From positions 113,528 through 177,527 of the forward strand of contig JAWLBY010000008.1 in assembly GCA_041687455.1 (NCBI GenBank): 64,000 nt of DNA, written 5' to 3'. This DNA is from JAWLBY01 sp041687455 (GTDB taxonomy: Bacteria > Pseudomonadota > Gammaproteobacteria > Xanthomonadales > Xanthomonadaceae). Made by a program: the position numbers and the translations under genes. Each line of letters begins with the position of its first letter. The stretch's first letter is position 1. This document shows positions 15,033-23,197 of the stretch, in pieces. The notes below the pieces were generated by a model. The model saw only the letters and a program-made list of their open reading frames with translations, made no database searches and was not told the origin of the DNA.

Positions 15033-16148
15033 ATGCCGAGCAGCCCGTCGAGCGTTCACGACGCCAGCGAAAATGGACCGAGCCCGCGGTTCGTCGGTCG
15101 CATGATCAGCGCGACGATGATCGTGTTCGGCTCCGCGATGGTGCTGATGCTGCTGTGGTTCGGACGGCAGGTCCTGCTGCTGCTGTTCGCCGGCGTGCTG
15201 CTGGCGGTGCTGCTGCGGATGCCGGCCGACCGCCTGCAGCGGCTGACCGGCCTCGACGAACGCTGGACCGTATCGATCGTGTTGCTGCTGACCATCGCGA
15301 CACTGGTCGCAGTGGCCTGGATCGCCGGACCGCTGCTGGTCGATCAGCTCCAGTCGCTGCAGAGCGGGCTGACCCGCTCGTTCCGCGAACTGCGCACGCA
15401 GATGCAGGGCAGCCGGATCGGAGCCGCGCTGCTCGACAGCCTGCCGTCGCTCGACGATGCCGGCCTGCAGCAGTTGTGGCAACGTGCCGCCGGCATCTGG
15501 GCCACCGTGCTCGGCGCGGTCGGCTCGTTGCTGCTGGTCCTCACGGTCAGCGTGTTCTTCGCCTACCGGCCGTCGCTGTACATCGACGGCCTGCTGCGAC
15601 TGGTGCCGCTGCATCGCCGGGCCCGCGCCTGCGAAGTGGCCGGCCGGCTCCACCGCGACCTGCGGCTGTGGCTGATCGGCCAGTTGCAGTCGATGGTCGT
15701 GCTGTGGCTGCTGACCTGGATTGCACTGTGGGCGGTCGGCGTGCCGATGGCGTTCATGCTGGCGGTGCTGGCCGGGCTGCTTAACTTCATCCCGTACATC
15801 GGGCCGCTGTTCGCGTTGCTGCCGGTCGCCGCCGTCGCCTTCGTCGAGAGCCCGCAGACCGGGTTGCTCGCCATCGCAGCCTACATGCTGGCGCAGTTGA
15901 TCGAAGGCAACGTCGTGCTGCCGCTGATCTACCAGCACCTGATCCGGCTGCCGCCGGCACTGACGCTGGCCGGCCAGTTGTTCCTCGGCAGCTTCACCGG
16001 CCTGCTCGGCATCGCGCTGGCGACGCCGCTGGTCGCGGTGGCGCTTGTGCTGGTCCGCATGCTGTACGTCGAGGACACGCTCGGCGACACGATGCAGCGA
16101 TCGGCACTGCCGCGCGACGGACCGGAGGCGCCGGGCGGTCGCCGCTGA
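15033..16148 (+). CDS. AI-2E/PerM family membrane transporter
   Basis: 371 aa with about eight membrane helices: two to three at the N-terminus, a soluble middle (LQSLQSGLTRSFRELRTQMQ) and a C-terminal group with LLNFIPYIGPLFALLP and the YMLAQLIEGNVVLPLI motif of the family. Members include E. coli PerM/YdiK and, in some bacteria, autoinducer-2 exporters or Na+/H+ antiporters, so the substrate cannot be assigned. It stands alone, divergent from glk. Confidence 0.85.
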   Translation: MPSSPSSVHDASENGPSPRFVGRMISATMIVFGSAMVLMLLWFGRQVLLLLFAGVLLAVLLRMPADRLQRLTGLDERWTVSIVLLLTIATLVAVAWIAGPLLVDQLQSLQSGLTRSFRELRTQMQGSRIGAALLDSLPSLDDAGLQQLWQRAAGIWATVLGAVGSLLLVLTVSVFFAYRPSLYIDGLLRLVPLHRRARACEVAGRLHRDLRLWLIGQLQSMVVLWLLTWIALWAVGVPMAFMLAVLAGLLNFIPYIGPLFALLPVAAVAFVESPQTGLLAIAAYMLAQLIEGNVVLPLIYQHLIRLPPALTLAGQLFLGSFTGLLGIALATPLVAVALVLVRMLYVEDTLGDTMQRSALPRDGPEAPGGRR

Positions 16149-16400
16149 TCGCCACCGCGGTCACGACGCCGGCAGGAACTCGACCGCACCGCTGTCGGCG
16201 CCGACGCCGCCCGCTCGATCCGGTCGGCCTCGACCGGACGCTCCGAACGTGGCGGGAGCTTGCGGCGCGGCGGCCGTCGCGCTCACTGACCTGGGGCAAT
16301 CGGGAAGACACACCACGCTCGCGCCCGGCCGCGTTCGGCGACAGCGGGGAGTCACGTCCGGGAGTGGATGACAGCGCAGCGGCGCGGCCGCCGCCGTCGT

Positions 16401-16766
16401 TCAACGTGCGCTGGGACCGGCAGCGCGGCGCTTCGGTCCGCGGGTGCGGATGCTGTCGCGGAGATCGACTTCGAAGCTGAGCTCGAGCGGCGTGCCGTCG
16501 TCGAGCATTTGTGTCGCGTCGAGGCCGTCGCGACACGGCAGCCGGCTGCGGTAGTCGAACAGCAGCGGCAGTGGCAGATCCAGCCGCCAGCCGTCCGGCC
16601 CGGTCTGCAACGCCATCGGTCCGCCGGCGACCGGACGCAGGCACAGCACGAACTCGGCCCGCGGCAGCCGGGTGCGGGCGGTCAACGAATCCCATTCGAG
16701 CAGGCGCGCGAACTCGCTCTCGTCGACGCGGACGCGCAGGTGCTGGCCATCGATCTGCACCTTCAT
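16401..16766 (-). CDS. Conserved hypothetical protein at the end of the moa operon
   Basis: 121 aa, beginning MKVQIDGQHLRVRVDESEFA and rich in beta-strand pattern, with no membrane segment or metal motif. I do not recognise a characterised family. It starts ten bases after the moaE stop on the same strand, which makes it the last gene of the molybdopterin operon. That position suggests a role in molybdopterin-synthase or molybdoenzyme maturation (inference). Translation probably depends on moaE. Confidence 0.7.
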   Translation of the reverse strand: MKVQIDGQHLRVRVDESEFARLLEWDSLTARTRLPRAEFVLCLRPVAGGPMALQTGPDGWRLDLPLPLLFDYRSRLPCRDGLDATQMLDDGTPLELSFEVDLRDSIRTRGPKRRAAGPSAR

Positions 16767-16776
16767 GTCGGGTCGC

Positions 16777-17325
16777 TCAGTGCGCGTGCCGGTGCGGCGC
16801 GGCGCCCGCCGCGCTGCCGGCATCGGCCTCGTCGGCAGCGTCGTCGGCAGCGTCGTGGCCGCACAGCGAACAGCCTTCGCTCCAGACGCTGTCGCCGTCG
16901 ATGTAATGCTCCTGCTTCCAGATCGGGGCGCGGTGCTTGACCGCCTCGATCGCATAGCGGCAGGCCTGGAATGCTTCGTCGCGGTGTGGCGTGCCGGCCG
17001 CGACAACGACCGCGAGATCGCCGACGCCGAGCCGGCCCTTGGCGTGCCGGATGTACAGCTTCAGCCGCGATCCCCAGCGCTGGCGCGCCGCATCGGCAAT
17101 CTGCCCGAACATCCGGCAGGCCAGCGGCTCGAACAGGTCGTAACTGATGCCGACCACGGCGCGACCATGATTGAGGTCGCGGACGCGGCCGACGAACATC
17201 GCGATGCCGCCGAAGCCGGGATCGGAGACGAACTCCAGCGCGGCGGCCGGATCGAGCCGCTGGTCGCGGTCGAGATCGGCGACGCCGACGTCGATGGCTG
17301 CCATGTCGCTGCGCGCGGCGTCCAT
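16777..17325 (-). CDS. moaE: Molybdopterin synthase large subunit
   Basis: 182 aa, longer than the usual ~150 because of an N-terminal extension and an Ala/Asp/His-rich C-terminal tail (ends in PHRHAH, possibly metal-binding). Core motifs are typical: GGIAMFVGRVRD, LYIRHAKGRLGVGD (catalytic Lys), and APIWKQEHYIDGDSVW. With MoaD it converts cyclic pyranopterin monophosphate to molybdopterin. The ATG follows the moaD stop by two bases. Confidence 0.93.
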   Translation of the reverse strand: MDAARSDMAAIDVGVADLDRDQRLDPAAALEFVSDPGFGGIAMFVGRVRDLNHGRAVVGISYDLFEPLACRMFGQIADAARQRWGSRLKLYIRHAKGRLGVGDLAVVVAAGTPHRDEAFQACRYAIEAVKHRAPIWKQEHYIDGDSVWSEGCSLCGHDAADDAADEADAGSAAGAAPHRHAH

Positions 17326-17327
17326 GC

Positions 17328-17588
17328 TCAACCTCCGCTGACCGGTGGCAGGATCGCCAGCTCGCCATCGGCCGGCAGCGGCTCGGCGTCGCGCAGCACG
17401 TCGGAAGCACTGGCGAACGCCGACACCCGCAGCAGTTCCGGCCGAAACGCCGGCCAGTGCGTGCGGCCGAACGCATCGAGTGCCGCGCGCAGATCGGCGA
17501 CGGTCGCCGGCTCCGGCACCTGCAGTTGCACCCGACCGGACGGCTCGTATTCGCGAAATGCGCCGAACAGACGCAGCGTGACGGTCAT
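17328..17588 (-). CDS. moaD: Molybdopterin synthase sulfur-carrier subunit
   Basis: 86 aa ubiquitin-like protein ending in the required Gly-Gly (PPVSGG), which is thiocarboxylated to donate sulfur to molybdopterin. The start MTVTLRLFGAFREY matches MoaD. Its ATG overlaps the moeA stop by four bases, so moeA, moaD and moaE are translationally coupled. No moaC is in view. Confidence 0.93.
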   Translation of the reverse strand: MTVTLRLFGAFREYEPSGRVQLQVPEPATVADLRAALDAFGRTHWPAFRPELLRVSAFASASDVLRDAEPLPADGELAILPPVSGG

Positions 17589-18841
17589 GTCGCTTGAACT
17601 CCATGCAAGGTGAACTGTTCGCGATCGAGCCCATGGACTTCGATCGGCGAGCCGGCGTCGAGCTCGCTGCCGGCTTCCGGCAGTACCGCCCAGGCATTGG
17701 CGGCAACCAGCGGCGCGAGCCGGAACGATTCCTGGCCGCGCAGCAGCACGACCTGCAGGCGTCCGCCGTCGACCGGCTCGACGCGCGCCTTCTGCAGCAA
17801 CCGGAAGCCGGGCTTCTTGTGTACCGCGGTCGCCAGCGGAATGCGCAGCGGCCGTTCCGGCGGCAGCCCGAGCATTGCCGCCAGCGCCGCCTCGACGAAG
17901 AAGCGCATGCCGATCGCCGATGACACCGGGTTGCCGGGCAGGCCGAAGTACAGTGTGCCGTCGGGCAGCACGGCGAACAGCAGCGGCTTGCCGGGTCGCA
18001 TCGCCACCTTGTGGAAGACGATCCGCGCGCCGAGCCGGGCCAGCGCCTCCGGCACGAAATCGTAGCGCCCCATCGATACTGCGCCGGTCGACACGATCAG
18101 GTCGCAGGCGCGGGTCCGGGCCTGTGCGATCTCGGCGACGAATGCATCGACGTCGTCGTCGACGGTCGCGCGATGCACGACATCGGCGCCGGCCGTGCGC
18201 AGCCGCGCCTCCAGATAGGGGCCGTTCGAGTTGCGGATCTGCCCCGCGCCGAGCGGTGCGGCCGGGTCGTCGACCAGCTCGCGTCCGGTGCAGACCAGCG
18301 CTGCGCGCGGCCTGCGGCGCAGCAGCAACGACGGCACGCCGAGTGCGGCAAGCAGCGACAACTGCGCGGCGCCGATCGGTTCGCCAGCCGCCATCACCAG
18401 CGCATCGCGTGCGACATCCTCGCCGGCGCGCCGGACGTGTTGCCCCGGCGGCAGGTCGGCCTGCAGCCGAATCCGCTGGGCCCGGCCGCGATCGTCGCGC
18501 GCCAGCACCTCGACCTGCTCGACCGGGATCACCGTGTCGAGCCCATCCGGTATCCGCGCACCGGTCATGATCTCGAACGCGCCGTGTCCGGCCTGCTGGC
18601 GCGGATCGCCGGCGGCCGCTTCGCCGTGCACGTCGAGTTCGATGCCGCGCGCCAGCGTCGCGCCGCCGCTGGCCAATGCGAAGCCGTCCATCGCGCTGTT
18701 GTCGAACGGCGGCAGCTCGACCGGACTGGCGACCGCTTCGGCCAGCACCCGGCCGAGCGCATCGTCCAGGCGGACCGGTTCCGGCGACAGCGTCGACGCC
18801 TCGGCCCGGACCGCCGCAACCGCATCGGCGAACGCAATCAT
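17585..18841 (-). CDS. moeA: Molybdopterin molybdotransferase
   Basis: 418 aa, full length. Motifs: PPFDNSAMDGFAL (substrate domain), IMTGARIPDGLDTVIPVEQV, the MoCF-like core LIVSTGAVSMGRYDFV and LFGLPGNPVSS-type loop (YFGLPGNPVSSAIG). It inserts molybdate into adenylylated molybdopterin. GGAG is spaced six bases before the ATG. It starts 40 nt after moaA in the same direction and should share the Moco-riboswitch-controlled transcript. Confidence 0.94.
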   Translation of the reverse strand: MIAFADAVAAVRAEASTLSPEPVRLDDALGRVLAEAVASPVELPPFDNSAMDGFALASGGATLARGIELDVHGEAAAGDPRQQAGHGAFEIMTGARIPDGLDTVIPVEQVEVLARDDRGRAQRIRLQADLPPGQHVRRAGEDVARDALVMAAGEPIGAAQLSLLAALGVPSLLLRRRPRAALVCTGRELVDDPAAPLGAGQIRNSNGPYLEARLRTAGADVVHRATVDDDVDAFVAEIAQARTRACDLIVSTGAVSMGRYDFVPEALARLGARIVFHKVAMRPGKPLLFAVLPDGTLYFGLPGNPVSSAIGMRFFVEAALAAMLGLPPERPLRIPLATAVHKKPGFRLLQKARVEPVDGGRLQVVLLRGQESFRLAPLVAANAWAVLPEAGSELDAGSPIEVHGLDREQFTLHGVQAT

Positions 18842-18881
18842 CGGCAGCTCCGCTCGAACGGGCAGCAAGGAATGAACACGC

Positions 18882-19862
18882 TCAACCTCCGATCGCGGCC
18901 AGGTGCGGCGTCAGCCCGGTCTGTCCGAGCTGCAGCAGATGGCTGGCGGTCTTGCGCTGCAACTGCCCGCCGAGTGTCGCGATCAGCTCCTGCTGCTGGT
19001 CGTCGTGCTGCAGCAGATGCCGCAACGGGATCCCGACATTGCCGAACAGGCACAACCGGAGGTCGCCGCCGGAGGTGACCCGCAGCCGATTGCAGCCGGC
19101 ACAGAAATCCTTCGCGTACGGCGCGATGATGCCGATCCGCCCGCGGTGGTCGGGATGCGCGTACTCGCGTGCCGGTCCGGCGTCGGCCGCGCGCGGCAGT
19201 TCCGACCAGCCACGCTCGCGCAACTGGCGTTCTATCGCCTGGGCCGACAGATGATGGCGACGGAAGTAGTCGAGGTTGTCGCCGGTCTGCATCAGCTCGA
19301 TGAAGCGGACCGACAGCGGCCGCTCGCGCAGGAACTCGCACCAGCGCGGCAGTTCGTCGTCATTGGCGTCGCGCAACAGCACCGCGTTGAGCTTGACCGA
19401 TTGCAATCCGGCCGCGAGCGCCTGCTCGACCCCGGCCAGGATCTGCGACAGCCGGTCGTGGCCGGTGATCTGCGCAAAGCGCTGCCGGTCGAGGCTGTCG
19501 ACGCTGATGTTCAATGCGGTCAGCCCGGCCGCGCGCCAATCGTCCAGCCGGGTCAGCAGCACGCCGTTGGTCGTCATCGCGATCTTGTCGATGCCGGGCA
19601 CCGCCGCGGCAGTCCGGATCACGTCGACCAGATCGCGGCGCAGGGTCGGCTCGCCGCCGGTCAGCCGCAGCTTGTGCATGCCGACCGCGGCGAATGCCCG
19701 CAGCAGGCGACCGATCTCGTCGAGCTCCAGATGCCGCGACCGGCCGTCGCGCGCCCGATAGCCGTTCGGCAGGCAGTAGCTGCAATGGAAATTGCAGGCT
19801 TCGATCAGCGACAGCCGCAGATACGGAAATCGTCGACCGAAGCGGTCGATCAGGTTGAACAT
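18882..19862 (-). CDS. moaA: GTP 3',8-cyclase (radical SAM)
   Basis: 326 aa. The radical-SAM triad is CNFHCSYC near the N-terminus, and the second [4Fe-4S] site is FCAGCNRLRVTSGGDLRLC near residue 260. It ends in Gly-Gly (AAIGG), as active MoaA proteins do. It carries out the first step of molybdenum cofactor synthesis, turning GTP into 3',8-cyclo-GTP, and is oxygen sensitive. It is the first gene of the moaA-moeA-moaD-moaE run. The ribosome site GGAAAGGAG lies in the 3' end of a Moco riboswitch. Confidence 0.95.
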   Translation of the reverse strand: MFNLIDRFGRRFPYLRLSLIEACNFHCSYCLPNGYRARDGRSRHLELDEIGRLLRAFAAVGMHKLRLTGGEPTLRRDLVDVIRTAAAVPGIDKIAMTTNGVLLTRLDDWRAAGLTALNISVDSLDRQRFAQITGHDRLSQILAGVEQALAAGLQSVKLNAVLLRDANDDELPRWCEFLRERPLSVRFIELMQTGDNLDYFRRHHLSAQAIERQLRERGWSELPRAADAGPAREYAHPDHRGRIGIIAPYAKDFCAGCNRLRVTSGGDLRLCLFGNVGIPLRHLLQHDDQQQELIATLGGQLQRKTASHLLQLGQTGLTPHLAAIGG

Positions 19863-19868
19863 TGCCAC

Positions 19869-19990
19869 TCCTTTCCAATGCCGGGAGGACACGCCGTTTC
19901 CGGCTGCGTCCCTGGCGGACCGGTCGCACCCGGTCCGCGGACGGACGGCCGTAGTCCACAAGGACCGTAGGCCGTTCGCCTCGGAGCGCG
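19869..19990 (-). promoter_or_regulatory. Moco (molybdenum cofactor) riboswitch
   Basis: Read on the minus strand, the moaA leader holds CGGCCTACGGTCC followed by TTGTGGACTACGGCC, a long GC hairpin, and the 3' signature CCTCCCGGCATTGGAAAGG directly before the ATG. This ending matches the E. coli moaA leader (CCTCCCGTATCTGGAAAGG), a founding member of the class. Because the ribosome site is part of the 3' segment, cofactor binding should block translation of moaA. Confidence 0.85.
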
Positions 19991-20078
19991 CTGCGTGCAC
20001 TGCAGCGTCCGGGACAGCATACCGGGCGACCCGAGAAATTGCCGTCGGCCGGCATCGAGCGATTGCGCCCGGCGTGGC

Positions 20079-20092
20079 TTGATTCAGGACAA
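20079..20092 (+). promoter_or_regulatory. FNR-like box upstream of the PLP enzyme gene
   Basis: TTGAT-TCAG-GACAA, one mismatch in the right half-site. The centre (20085.5) is 43.5 nt from the ATG at 20129, with a good -10, TAGACT, at 20114-20119. On the opposite strand it could also serve moaA, although no -10 is evident there. Confidence 0.6.
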
Positions 20093-20128
20093 GGACGCTG
20101 CGGCCGCGATGCCTAGACTGGAGCGGCC

Positions 20129-21259
20129 ATGACCATGCACCGCACCACCGGCCGCGACCGGACCTGGGTCAATGCCGCGATCGAGCGACTCGAACGCGAG
20201 TTCGCGCGCTCGGCCGATACCCACCTGCTGCTGCTCGAGCTGCCGGCGTTTCCCGGCGTCTGTTTCTACTTCAAGGACGAGGCCGCCCATCCGACCGGCA
20301 GCCTGAAGCATCGGCTGGCGCGCTCGCTGTTCCTGTACGCGCTGTGCAACGGTCGACTGCGCGAGGGCCAGCCGGTGCTCGATGCATCGAGCGGCAGCAC
20401 CGCGATCTCGGAGGCGTGGTTCGCGCGACTGCTCGGACTGCCGTTCACCGCCGTCATGCCGGCCTCGACCTCGCCGTGCAAGATCCGCGAAATCCGTGCG
20501 CTCGGCGGCCACTGCCATCTGGTCGAGGACGGCGGCGATATCGAAGCGGCCGCGCATGAACTCGCCGAACGCAGCGGTGCGCTGCACCTCGATCAGTTCG
20601 GACTGGCCGAGCGCGTCACCGACTGGCGCGGCAACAACAACATCGCCGAATCGATGCTGGCGCAGCTCGGCCGCGAGCCGGACTGCAAGCCGCGCTGGAT
20701 CGTCTGCGGTGCCGGCACCGGCGGCACCTCGGCGACCATCGGCCGTTACCTGCGCTACCGCCGACTGGCGACCGAACTGGCGGTCGCCGAACCGAGCGGC
20801 GGTGCATTCGCGGTCGGCTGGCGGCAACGCGATCCGGCTGCGCGCGCGCAACGCAGCAGCCTGATCGAAGGCATCGCGCGACCGCAGGTCGAGCCCGGCT
20901 TCATGTTCGATGTCGTCGACCGGATGATCGAAGTGCCCGACAGCGCGTCGATCGCCGCTGCCTGGTGGCTGGAGCGGCGCCTGGGCCGCCGCTACGGCGG
21001 ATCGTCGGGCACCAACCTGATCGCCTGCCTGCAGCTCGCGCGCGAGATGGTCGAACGCGGCGAACGCGGCGCGATCGCCACGCTGCTTTGCGACCGCGGC
21101 GAACGCTATGCGGAGACGCTGTTCGATCGCCAGTGGCTGGCCGCACAGGGGATCGACATCGACGACGCGCTGCAGCGCATCGAGCAGCTTGCCGACGCCG
21201 CTCCCGCGCCTTGCTCCCCGCTCCCGCCGGGAGAGGGGCAGGGCGTGTGGATCCGGTAA
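20129..21259 (+). CDS. PLP-dependent cysteine synthase family protein (possible cysteine desulfhydrase)
   Basis: 376 aa, fold-type II PLP enzyme. The cofactor lysine is in PTGSLKHRLA, with the substrate loop SSGSTAISEAWFA and phosphate-binding GAGTGGTSATIGRY. The overall pattern (CYFKDE-type start, SSGSTA loop instead of TSGNTG) is that of the Cds1-like branch, several members of which degrade cysteine to sulfide, pyruvate and ammonia. The specificity here is inferred. The last ~16 residues (CSPLPPGEGQGV) are encoded by a REP palindrome, so the native C-terminus may have been extended. An FNR-like box and TAGACT -10 precede the ATG. Confidence 0.8.
   Translation: MTMHRTTGRDRTWVNAAIERLEREFARSADTHLLLLELPAFPGVCFYFKDEAAHPTGSLKHRLARSLFLYALCNGRLREGQPVLDASSGSTAISEAWFARLLGLPFTAVMPASTSPCKIREIRALGGHCHLVEDGGDIEAAAHELAERSGALHLDQFGLAERVTDWRGNNNIAESMLAQLGREPDCKPRWIVCGAGTGGTSATIGRYLRYRRLATELAVAEPSGGAFAVGWRQRDPAARAQRSSLIEGIARPQVEPGFMFDVVDRMIEVPDSASIAAAWWLERRLGRRYGGSSGTNLIACLQLAREMVERGERGAIATLLCDRGERYAETLFDRQWLAAQGIDIDDALQRIEQLADAAPAPCSPLPPGEGQGVWIR
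21216..21238. repeat. Palindromic REP-like element, copy 1
   Basis: CCCCGCTCCC-gcc-GGGAGAGGGG lies inside the 3' end of the PLP enzyme gene. A near-identical palindrome occurs at 21357-21379. Confidence 0.7.
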
Positions 21260-21356
21260 CCCGGCAGCGGTTCGCACTGGCGGTCGCCAACCGGTCGCGT
21301 GAACAGCCGCCCGCAGCAGAACCACTCGAACCGCTCCGACCGAACCCTCACCGCAG

Positions 21357-21379
21357 CCCCTCTCCCAGCGGGAGAGGGG
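21357..21379. repeat. Palindromic REP-like element, copy 2
   Basis: CCCCTCTCCC-agc-GGGAGAGGGG, a perfect 10-bp stem in the gap before ubiD. It pairs with copy 1 about 140 bp upstream and may also stop transcription from the PLP enzyme gene. Confidence 0.7.
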
Positions 21380-21407
21380 CTTCACGCTCGCCACGGACGA
21401 CCGGTCA

Positions 21408-22898
21408 ATGAGCTTCCACGACCTGCGCTGCTTTCTCGCCACTCTCGAACGCAAGCAGCAACTGAAGCGCATCGACGTTCCGGTCGACCCACGGCTCGAA
21501 TCGACCGCGTTCTGCCTGCGTGCATTGCGCAACGAAGGTCCGGCCTTGCTGTTCGAACGTCCGGTCGGCGCGCAGCACGCATTGCTCGGCAACCTGTTCG
21601 GACACCGCACCCGGATCGAGGCGGCGCTGGCCGGCCGACCGATCAGCGGCCTGCGCGAATTGGGCGCGTTGCTCGCAGCACTGAAGGAACCACGCTGGCC
21701 GGGCAACCTGCGCGAGGCACTGACGATGTGGCCGGAGCTGGCCCAGCTCGCGCATGTCGCGCCGCGACGGGTCGATGACGCCGCGTTTCAGGAAGAAGTG
21801 CTCGAAGGCGACAACATCGATCTGGCGCGACTGCCGATCCAGCACTGCTGGCCGAACGACATCGACCGGCTGCTGACGTTCGGACTGGTCGTGACGCGCG
21901 GGCCCAGGCAGCCGCGGCAGAACGTCGCGATCTACCGGCAGCAGCCGATCGGCCGCAACCGGTTGATCATGCGCTGGCTGCCGCATCGCGGCGGCGCGCT
22001 CGATTTCCGCGAGTTCCAGCAGGCCCATCCGGGCCGGCCATTCCCGTTGCTGGTCGCGATCGGCGCCGATCCGGCGACCATGCTGGCGGCCGTCGCGCCG
22101 GTCCCCGACACGCTGTCGGAGTACGAATTCGCCGGCCTGCTGCGCGGCGAACGAACCCGCGTCTGGCACAGCGAACTGACCGGACTCGACGCGCCGGCCG
22201 GCGCCGAAATCGTGCTCGAAGGCCACATCGCCCCGGACGACATGGCACTGGAGGGCCCGTTCGGCGATCACACCGGCTACTACAACGGCCAGGCCGAGTT
22301 TCCGGTGTTCACGGTGCAGCGGATGTCGCTGCGCCGCGGCGCGATCTACCACGGCAGCTACATGGGCCGCGCGCCGTTCGACGAACCGTCGGTGCTGGCG
22401 ATGGCCTTGAACGAGCTGTTCGTGCCGATCCTGCAGAAGGTGTTCCCCGAGATCGTCGATTTCTACCTGCCGCCGGAGGCTTGCTCCTACCGCGTCGCGG
22501 TGGTCGCGATCCGCAAGCAGTACGCCGGCCATGCGCGCCGCGTCATGCTCGGCATCTGGTCGTACCTGCGCCAGTTCACCTACACCAAGTTCGTGCTGGT
22601 GGTCGATCACGACATCGATGCGCGCGACTGGCGGCAGGTGCTGTGGGCGATCGCGACACGGGTCGACCCGGCGCGCGATAGCGTGATGATCGAACGCTCG
22701 CCGATCGACTACCTCGATTTCGCCAGCCCGGTCGCCGGACTCGGCTCCAAACTGGGTCTCGACGCGACCAACAAATGGCCCGGTGAAAGCGATCGCGACT
22801 GGGGTCGGCCGATCGTGTCCGATCCGTCGGTCGAGCACCGGATCGATGCACTGTGGGCGCAGTGCTTCGATCCGCCGCCGGTTGATTTGCATCAATGA
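21408..22898 (+). CDS. ubiD: 4-hydroxy-3-polyprenylbenzoate decarboxylase
   Basis: 496 aa, the expected length. Start MSFHDLRCFLATLERKQQLK and the prenylated-FMN catalytic region with DDMALEGPFGDHTGYYNG (E-R-E/D network) are characteristic, as are NVAIYRQQPIGRN and the end region ATNKWPGE. It decarboxylates the ubiquinone head-group precursor, using prenyl-FMN made by UbiX (not seen here). Its stop lies three bases after a perfect FNR palindrome belonging to the downstream ubiU-ubiV unit. Confidence 0.95.
   Translation: MSFHDLRCFLATLERKQQLKRIDVPVDPRLESTAFCLRALRNEGPALLFERPVGAQHALLGNLFGHRTRIEAALAGRPISGLRELGALLAALKEPRWPGNLREALTMWPELAQLAHVAPRRVDDAAFQEEVLEGDNIDLARLPIQHCWPNDIDRLLTFGLVVTRGPRQPRQNVAIYRQQPIGRNRLIMRWLPHRGGALDFREFQQAHPGRPFPLLVAIGADPATMLAAVAPVPDTLSEYEFAGLLRGERTRVWHSELTGLDAPAGAEIVLEGHIAPDDMALEGPFGDHTGYYNGQAEFPVFTVQRMSLRRGAIYHGSYMGRAPFDEPSVLAMALNELFVPILQKVFPEIVDFYLPPEACSYRVAVVAIRKQYAGHARRVMLGIWSYLRQFTYTKFVLVVDHDIDARDWRQVLWAIATRVDPARDSVMIERSPIDYLDFASPVAGLGSKLGLDATNKWPGESDRDWGRPIVSDPSVEHRIDALWAQCFDPPPVDLHQ
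22882..22895 (+). promoter_or_regulatory. Perfect FNR box upstream of ubiU-ubiV
   Basis: TTGAT-TTGC-ATCAA, a perfect FNR consensus, embedded in the last codons of ubiD. A class II start site would be near 22930, giving a leader of about 270 nt to ubiU that carries a hairpin element. FNR control of ubiUV is established in E. coli. Confidence 0.78.
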
Positions 22899-22946
22899 CC
22901 GCCGCGCTCGCTGCTGCGAGCATGGATCCATCGAGTCACGCCAGAC

Positions 22947-23073
22947 GTGCTTCGACAAGCTCAGGAGCGGCAGCCTGCCACCGACCGGATCGCTCGGGGC
23001 CGGCGCTTCACGCGGCACTGCTCTCCCCAAAGGCCCGAACCGCACCGCCGTTCTCCTGAGCTTCTCGAAGCAC
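22947..23073. repeat. Small inverted-repeat element in the ubiU leader
   Basis: GTGCTTCGACAAGCTCAGGA at the left end returns as its reverse complement at 23053-23073 with 20 of 21 bases matching, 85 bp apart. This fits a MITE-like insertion between the FNR promoter and ubiU. No open frame inside is credible. Confidence 0.65.
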
Positions 23074-23197
23074 GCCGGACTGCCCGTCGCGACGCACATC
23101 CGTCGCTGCAGCGAAGCCACGAAAAGACGATTCGCCGCAATTCAGGCGCCGATCCGTGGCGTCTCGCGACCGCCCGACCAACGAGGACCGACCCCAG

